From Lentisphaerota bacterium (lineage in GTDB: Bacteria > Verrucomicrobiota > Lentisphaeria > Oligosphaerales > Oligosphaeraceae): a stretch of 11,104 nt of DNA. Where the stretch lies: the NCBI GenBank assembly GCA_012800565.1, contig JAAZIZ010000053.1:1-11104 (forward strand), written 5' to 3'. Shown here piece after piece: positions 6,416 to 11,104 of the stretch. Every line of letters starts with the position of its first letter. Position 1 is the stretch's first letter. The notes under the pieces were generated by a model. That model was not told where the DNA came from. It worked only from the letters and a program-made list of their open reading frames with translations, and searched no databases. The translations under genes were made by a program, and so were the position numbers.

Positions 6416-6985
6416 ATGCCTGCAAACAATGAAATTGGTGCCAAAATCCGTTCCCTGCGCGAGTTACGCCAGGTCAGCGTGGAAGAACTCAGCGAACGCT
6501 GCCATCTGCCTGCCCAGCAGATCAGCAAGATTGAGGCGGGGGAGATCGCCGCGTCTCTGACCCCGCTGCTGCAGATCGCGCGTGGCCTGGGCGTGCGCCT
6601 GGGCACTTTCCTGGATGACTCGGAATGTTCCGGCCCCGTGCTTGTACGCGGCAATGAACTGGGCAAAACCGTGCGCTTCGCCGGTTCCGGCGATGTCCGG
6701 GGACTGGCTTTCCATCCCTTGGCGGCCAATAAAAGCGACCGCAACATGGAGCCTTTCATCATTGATGTGTACCGGCCGGCCAGCAACCAGTTTGAGGTCT
6801 CCAGCCATGAAGGTGAAGAGTTCATTTATGTGCTTTCCGGCACCATTGAGGTCGTGCACGGCAAGGAGCGGTACCTGCTTCAGGCTGGTGACAGCATCTA
6901 TTATGACTCAATTGTCCCCCATCACGTCCATGCCACTGGAGATACTGACGCCAAGATTCTGGCCGTAGTCTATGCCCCGCATTAA
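6416..6985 (+). CDS. XRE-family transcriptional regulator with C-terminal cupin domain
   Basis: The 189-residue protein has an N-terminal helix-turn-helix of the XRE/HTH_3 type (about 7-62: 'IGAKIRSLRELRQVSVEELSE', then 'LPAQQISKIEAG'), which binds operator DNA as a dimer. A C-terminal cupin_2 barrel (about 112-187) carries 'HEGEEFIYVLSGTIEV' (His131, Glu134-Glu135) and 'GDSIYYDSIVPHHVHA' (His169-His170). These are the metal/ligand-binding residues of cupin motifs 1 and 2. In this architecture the cupin usually binds a small effector. The start at 6416 is chosen for AAGGA (6402-6406), 9 nt upstream; the frame is open to a TTG at 6362 that has no ribosome site. The next gene, 66 nt downstream on the same strand, is an acyl-CoA synthetase, so an acyl or carboxylate effector and local control are likely inferences. 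Confidence 0.92.
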   Translation: MPANNEIGAKIRSLRELRQVSVEELSERCHLPAQQISKIEAGEIAASLTPLLQIARGLGVRLGTFLDDSECSGPVLVRGNELGKTVRFAGSGDVRGLAFHPLAANKSDRNMEPFIIDVYRPASNQFEVSSHEGEEFIYVLSGTIEVVHGKERYLLQAGDSIYYDSIVPHHVHATGDTDAKILAVVYAPH

Positions 6986-7051
6986 TTCCTGGGCATCCCG
7001 GCCTGCAACCTCCTGTGACCGCCTCAATCCACCCCTTATCACGACCAAAAT

Positions 7052-8713
7052 ATGCGTTTCACTGACACTCTGTTTACCGAAAAGACCATCGGCGAATTCT
7101 TCGACGATTTGCTTCTCACTCAGCCGGACCATCCGTTCATTATGTACCCTGACCGCGGTCTGGTCTGGAGCTACGCCGAATTCTACCAGCGCACCGACAA
7201 CTTGGCCAAGGGACTGCTGGCCATCGGTGTCAAACGCGGCGACCACGTGGGGGTCTGGGCCCGGAATGTGCCCGAATGGCTGACCCTGATGTTCGCCACT
7301 GCCAAAATCGGCGCAGTTCTGGTCACCATCAACACCAACTACAAGAGTCATGAGGTCGAGTATGTAATCAAGCAATCGGATATGCATACCATCGCCATTG
7401 TTGACGGCCAGCGCGATGTATCATACGTCGATGTGCTCAACGAGTTGGTTCCCGAGCTGAAAACCCATCCCCGCGGCCATCTGCGCAGCCAGCGTTTCCC
7501 GCATCTGCGCAATGTCATTTATCTGGGGCCGGAAAAAGAGCGCGGGATGTACAGCAGCAATGAGCTCTTCCAGCTGGGCGAAAGTCAGAGCGACGCGCAG
7601 CTCCAGGCCGCCAAGACCGGCCTGGACCGGCATGACACCATCAATATGCAGTACACCTCGGGAACTACCGGCTTTCCCAAAGGCGTGATGCTGACTCACC
7701 GCAACATCCTGAACAACGGCTTCTATATCGGTGAACGCCAGGAACTGACGCAGATGGACCGGGTCTGCGTGCCTGTGCCGCTGTTCCACTGCTTCGGCTG
7801 TGTACTGGGCATTATGGCCATCTTCAGTCACGGGGCCACTGCGGTCATGGTCGAACAGTTCGATCCCCTGCTGGTCCTGGCCTCGGTCCAGAAATCCCGG
7901 GCCACGGCTTTGTACGGCGTACCCACGATGTATTTTGCCATCCTCAACCACCCCATGTTCAATATGTTCGACCTCAGCAGCCTGCGCACCGGCATCATGT
8001 CCGGATCGCTCTGCCCGGTGGAATTGATGCGCAGGGTCGTTGAGGACATGCACATGCCGGAAATCACCATCCCGTATGGGCTGACCGAAGCTTCACCGGT
8101 CTATATTATGAGCGGGGTCAATGAAACTTTGGAGCGGCGCTGCACCACCATCGGCACCGTGCAGCCGCATATTGAGGTCAAAATCATCAATCCGGAAACC
8201 GGGGAGACTGTCCCCCCCAACACCCCGGGTGAACTGTGCTGCCGCGGCTACAACGTCATGAAAGGCTACTACAATATGCCGGAAGAGACCGCCAAGGTCA
8301 TTGATGCGGATGGCTGGCTGCACAGTGGCGATTTGGGCACAGTCGATGAAGACGGCTACTACCGCATCACCGGCCGTCTCAAAGATATGATCATCCGCGG
8401 CGGGGAAAATATCTATCCCCGGGAAATCGAAGAATTCCTGATGACCAACCCCAAGGTCGAGCAGGCCGAAGTAGTCGGCATCCCCGACCAGCGCTACGGC
8501 GAAATCGTCGGTGCTTTCATCATCCCGGCCAAGGGCGAAACGATCACCCCCGATGATCTCAAGGACTACTGCCGCAAGCGCATCGCCTTCTACAAAACCC
8601 CGGCTCACTTCTTTATCGTCAAAAGCTTCCCCCAGACCGCCAGCGGAAAAATCCAGAAATACAAGCTCCGCGAGCAGGCCCGGGAAATCCTGGGCCTGGA
8701 AAACGATAAATAA
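7052..8713 (+). CDS. Acyl-CoA synthetase, AMP-forming (AMP-binding enzyme superfamily)
   Basis: This 553-residue ANL-superfamily enzyme activates a carboxylic acid with ATP and transfers it to CoA. The superfamily motifs are in order and complete: P-loop 'YTSGTTGFPKG' (201-211), 'LYGVPTMY' (287-294), 'YGLTEASP' (342-349), 'GWLHSGDLG' (421-429, with Asp427 for ribose binding), 'GRLKDMIIRGGENIYP' (441-456, hinge region) and 'TASGKIQK' (529-536, catalytic Lys533). The sequence resembles medium- to long-chain or short branched-chain fatty acyl-CoA ligases (FadD/AcsA-like) more than acetyl-CoA synthetase; substrate cannot be fixed from the sequence. No signal peptide is seen, so it acts in the cytoplasm. 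The upstream bases contain no clear ribosome site, but an in-frame TGA at 7016-7018 and the absence of other starts fix 7052. It is probably transcribed with the XRE-cupin gene 66 nt upstream. Confidence 0.94.
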   Translation: MRFTDTLFTEKTIGEFFDDLLLTQPDHPFIMYPDRGLVWSYAEFYQRTDNLAKGLLAIGVKRGDHVGVWARNVPEWLTLMFATAKIGAVLVTINTNYKSHEVEYVIKQSDMHTIAIVDGQRDVSYVDVLNELVPELKTHPRGHLRSQRFPHLRNVIYLGPEKERGMYSSNELFQLGESQSDAQLQAAKTGLDRHDTINMQYTSGTTGFPKGVMLTHRNILNNGFYIGERQELTQMDRVCVPVPLFHCFGCVLGIMAIFSHGATAVMVEQFDPLLVLASVQKSRATALYGVPTMYFAILNHPMFNMFDLSSLRTGIMSGSLCPVELMRRVVEDMHMPEITIPYGLTEASPVYIMSGVNETLERRCTTIGTVQPHIEVKIINPETGETVPPNTPGELCCRGYNVMKGYYNMPEETAKVIDADGWLHSGDLGTVDEDGYYRITGRLKDMIIRGGENIYPREIEEFLMTNPKVEQAEVVGIPDQRYGEIVGAFIIPAKGETITPDDLKDYCRKRIAFYKTPAHFFIVKSFPQTASGKIQKYKLREQAREILGLENDK

Positions 8714-8742
8714 CGTAGGGGCAAAAAATTTTCGCCCCTATG
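8714..8742. repeat. Hairpin-forming repeat, copy A
   Basis: Immediately after the acyl-CoA synthetase stop, CGTAGGGGC (8714-8722) pairs with GCCCCTATG (8734-8742) in a 9-bp stem with one G-T pair. The loop contains the self-complementary AAAATTTT. No T-run follows, so it is a poor intrinsic terminator, though it may stabilise the 3' end of the mRNA. The GGGGC-A/T-rich-GCCCC layout is that of small palindromic repeats scattered through many environmental bacterial genomes (recalled, not searched). An inverted, degraded copy lies at about 8767-8807. Confidence 0.6.
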
Positions 8743-8766
8743 GTCGCCCGTACATTGGAGGTGCCC

Positions 8767-8808
8767 ATGTTCAAATACGGCGCACAGGCGAAAAATATTT
8801 TGCCCCTG
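8767..8808. repeat. Inverted degraded copy B of the repeat, inside the next gene's start
   Basis: Read on the minus strand from 8807, this stretch begins AGGGGCAAAATATTTTTCGCC, matching copy A (AGGGGCAAAAAATTTTCGCC from 8717) with one substitution and one extra T. The similarity continues, with small gaps, through CGCC and GTA into the region of the start codon: about 30 matched positions overall. It overlaps codons 1-14 of the large secreted-protein gene. Confidence 0.5.
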
Positions 8809-11104
8809 ATTGTTTTTCTGGTATTGCCACTGCTGGCGGCAGATTATCGCGAATTGCATATTCCGGCAGAAGAATTGCCGCTGATTCTGGAAAGCTGGCC
8901 CGAGGCTACTCTGCTGAGCCGCGAAGAATTCGAGCGCCTGCTGCAGGATGACCGCCGGCAGGAAGAAGAAAAACCGCCGCTGCGATTGGTCTTTTCCCAC
9001 TTGGACAGCCTGATCAGCGTCCAGGAAGGCCGGGCCAGCCTGGAATTGCGCGGGCAGGCCGAAGTGCTGCAGGCGGGCTGGCATACCCTGGAACTGAACA
9101 GCGAGGGCATCGCCTGGCAGGAATGCAGCGTAGCCGGCAAACCGGCTTTCTGCTGCCGCTCCCGCGCGGGCAACCTGGCCCTGCAATTGGCTCAAGGCCG
9201 GCAGGAATTCATGCTGCAGGGCGAAATCCCCGTCCAGAACCAAGATAACAGCCGGCACCTGCAACTGACTCTGCCCGCAGGCGTAACCGGACGCCTGCAC
9301 CTGGAAGCCGGCGGAGACGTGATCCTGAAAAACGGCCCGCCGGTACTGCAGCGCACTTTTCAGCCAGAGCGAAATGTAACTGTATTCACCCTTTTGCCGC
9401 AACGCGGTCCGTTGCATATAACCTTGTCCTTGAACAACCGTTTTATGCCCGGCGAAAGGATGCTGCTGGCTGATTGCCGACTGCTGGATATCCTGGGCGA
9501 GAAGAACGAAACGCTGACCGCCGCAGTCATCCTGAAAGTCTCGCAGCAGCCCCTGCCGCAATTGCGCCTGCGCATCGAACCTGCCTTCAGCGTTGTAGCC
9601 GTGAACGGCCAGCCGGGCCTGATTGCGTCCTGGGAAATGCAATCCGCGCATGAGCTGCTGATTCACTTCAGCGAAGCCTTGTCCGGCAGCACCAGCCTGG
9701 AAATCAACGCTATTCGCCGCCAATGCCCCTGGGATGGAGCAGGCGCACCATGGCAGTTCCCGGAATTTCAGGTGCTGGACGCTTATCAGAGCAGCACCTT
9801 TGCGGAAGTGCGCAAACATCCCCGGCTGCAACTGGAGCATCTGCAGGGGGAATCAGTGCTGTTCCATCCCTGCCACCTCGCCGCAAAAATTCTGCCGCCA
9901 GAGCCCGAGGGTGCGGACGCTGTCTTCCTCTGCTCTTTCTCGGCTCCCGGCCTGTACCGGGTCAGCGCCGCACGCGTGCACGGAGCAGCCTTGCAAATCA
10001 AAGGCAGCCTGACCGCCGACTGGGAATTGGCGGAAAAAGAGCAGACCTTATCTCTGCGCTGCACTCTGCAGCCGCTGGGAGGAGAACTGTTTCTGCTGCC
10101 GCTGGTCCTGCCGCCGGAATGGAAACTGCACCCGCAGAAACCGGATGCCATCGCCGACCAGGTGCCAGTAAGCATCACCTCCGACGCCAGGCAACCCGGA
10201 CATTTCCGACTGCAGTTCCCGCAAGGCGTGCAAGAAAACCAGGAAATCAGCGTGACCATGAATTTTGTGGCCATCACCCAGGACTGGCTGGCGGCCTGGA
10301 GCGCTGCCCGGGAATGCACGTTCCCGATCCCGGATATACCGGGTCTGTCCTGGCAGGGCGGCACGCTCAATGTACACTTCTGGGACAGCCTGCAGGGAGA
10401 ACTGCTGGCCCTGCAGAATTGCCGCCCCCTGTCAGGACGGCAAGCACGCACCCAATCCTTCCAGTTCCCGGCTGCGCCGGGACAGTTAAGCTACCGCGTC
10501 GCCCGCCTGCCGGCGCAGTTCCAGGCAGAAACCTACTCATACTACAAAATCAAAGGCGACCACCTCGCCGTAACCCATGAAATCACTTTCCGGCTGCAGG
10601 GTGCCGCATTGCGGCACCTGAGCTTCGAGCTGCCTGAAGATACCCCCGAAGCATTGGCCATAACGGGAAAATTCTGCCAGGTACAGGAATTCACGGCGCA
10701 GATTAAAGAAGGGAAAAAATTATATACCGTCTGCCTGGACCGGGAATTCAGCGGCCCGGCCGAGACTCTGACTATATCTTATCAGCTCCCGACCGACATC
10801 ACCGGCCAGCGACAGCAGCTGCCGGCAGTCAACGTGCCGGAGGCAGAGACTTTTTCCGGCCGCCTGGCCATCGAGGGACAGGCCGAATTCGCGGTAGGCA
10901 TTCATGCCCCGCTCCGCAAGATCGATCCCGGCGAGCTGGCGGCAGTAGCTAACCCGCCTGGACAGCGCCTGCTGGGAGTCTATGCTTTCAACGGCACTGC
11001 GCCCGCCGTCGCTATCACCGTGCAGCGCCAGACGACTTTCCCGCTGCCCAGCTGCCTGGTCCAGCACTGCCAGGCGACTATGCTCTGTTCTGCTGACGGC
11101 ACCC
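8767..11104 (+). CDS. Large secreted beta-rich protein of unknown function (3' end beyond the right edge)
   Basis: The frame stays open for 779 complete codons to the window edge, so the real protein is longer. The ATG has GGAGG (8757-8761) 5 nt upstream. Residues 1-25 form a signal peptide: Lys3 and Lys9, a hydrophobic core from Ile11 to Leu23, and probable cleavage after Ala25 in 'LLAA-DYRE'. Just after it comes 'HIPAEELPLILESWPEATLLSREEFERLL' split over residues 31-59, recalled as typical of very large uncharacterised secreted proteins in planctomycetes and Lentisphaerota. The rest is rich in alternating hydrophobic/polar stretches with many Leu-Gln and Gly-Pro turns, suggesting stacked beta-sandwich domains. 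I see no catalytic motif, membrane helix or repeat strong enough to name a function. It is probably periplasmic or surface-exposed. No enzyme family can be proposed. It follows the acyl-CoA synthetase gene by 53 nt. Confidence 0.85.
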   Translation, partial: MFKYGAQAKNILPLIVFLVLPLLAADYRELHIPAEELPLILESWPEATLLSREEFERLLQDDRRQEEEKPPLRLVFSHLDSLISVQEGRASLELRGQAEVLQAGWHTLELNSEGIAWQECSVAGKPAFCCRSRAGNLALQLAQGRQEFMLQGEIPVQNQDNSRHLQLTLPAGVTGRLHLEAGGDVILKNGPPVLQRTFQPERNVTVFTLLPQRGPLHITLSLNNRFMPGERMLLADCRLLDILGEKNETLTAAVILKVSQQPLPQLRLRIEPAFSVVAVNGQPGLIASWEMQSAHELLIHFSEALSGSTSLEINAIRRQCPWDGAGAPWQFPEFQVLDAYQSSTFAEVRKHPRLQLEHLQGESVLFHPCHLAAKILPPEPEGADAVFLCSFSAPGLYRVSAARVHGAALQIKGSLTADWELAEKEQTLSLRCTLQPLGGELFLLPLVLPPEWKLHPQKPDAIADQVPVSITSDARQPGHFRLQFPQGVQENQEISVTMNFVAITQDWLAAWSAARECTFPIPDIPGLSWQGGTLNVHFWDSLQGELLALQNCRPLSGRQARTQSFQFPAAPGQLSYRVARLPAQFQAETYSYYKIKGDHLAVTHEITFRLQGAALRHLSFELPEDTPEALAITGKFCQVQEFTAQIKEGKKLYTVCLDREFSGPAETLTISYQLPTDITGQRQQLPAVNVPEAETFSGRLAIEGQAEFAVGIHAPLRKIDPGELAAVANPPGQRLLGVYAFNGTAPAVAITVQRQTTFPLPSCLVQHCQATMLCSADGT

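Noticed and set aside
8605..9840. 411-codon minus-strand frame opposite the acyl-CoA synthetase end and the secreted gene
   Set aside because: It spans two clear plus-strand genes and the repeat region between them. It is a shadow caused by codon bias of the real frames, with a low-complexity Gln/Ala/Phe-rich product.
9723..10580. 285-codon plus-strand frame inside the large secreted gene
   Set aside because: It lies wholly within the 779-codon frame that has a ribosome site and signal peptide. Its Arg/Pro/Gly-rich product is typical of an out-of-frame shadow.

Overview
The window is a bacterial chromosome segment of moderately high GC. It carries seven well-supported genes plus one candidate small ORF. 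Two of the seven run off the window edges: the minus-strand gene at the left and the large plus-strand gene at the right. The two edge proteins look like types common in the PVC group: a secreted parallel beta-helix protein opening with a 'YCVSPQGDDSNSGESW' type start, and a large secreted beta-rich protein with an 'LLSREEFERLL' segment near its N-terminus. Together with the house-keeping genes this suggests Lentisphaerota or a related planctomycete/verrucomicrobial lineage. That assignment is an inference from remembered family resemblance; there is no rRNA or marker here to prove it.

Layout. Bases 1-714 (minus) hold the N-terminal part of the beta-helix protein. Bases 718-1130 are a divergent intergenic region with an 8-bp tandem repeat, two short palindromes and a good sigma70-like promoter for the next gene. 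Then, all on the plus strand: proS (1131-2885, prolyl-tRNA synthetase); a 195-nt gap with a predicted three-way-junction structure and a separate hairpin; a two-FHA-domain protein with a C-terminal membrane anchor (3081-3872); a GSCFA/SGNH-like protein (3937-4917); mgtE (4946-6274, Mg2+ transporter); a possible 41-codon small ORF in the gap (6288-6413); an XRE-cupin regulator (6416-6985); an acyl-CoA synthetase (7052-8713); a hairpin-forming repeat pair (8714-8808); and the large secreted protein (8767 to the right edge).

How the genes may work together. FHA, GSCFA and mgtE are closely spaced (64 and 28 nt) and could share a transcript, though no shared pathway is evident. The XRE-cupin regulator and the acyl-CoA synthetase (66 nt apart) look like a functional pair, with the cupin possibly sensing an acyl or carboxylate ligand. 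The last gene takes its start region from a repeat element.

The most unusual signals are in the non-coding DNA: the structured element after proS, the inverted repeat copies that supply the start and N-terminus of the last gene, the octanucleotide tract between divergent genes, and the small ORF after mgtE. I did not see a defence system, CRISPR array, transposase, tRNA or rRNA.
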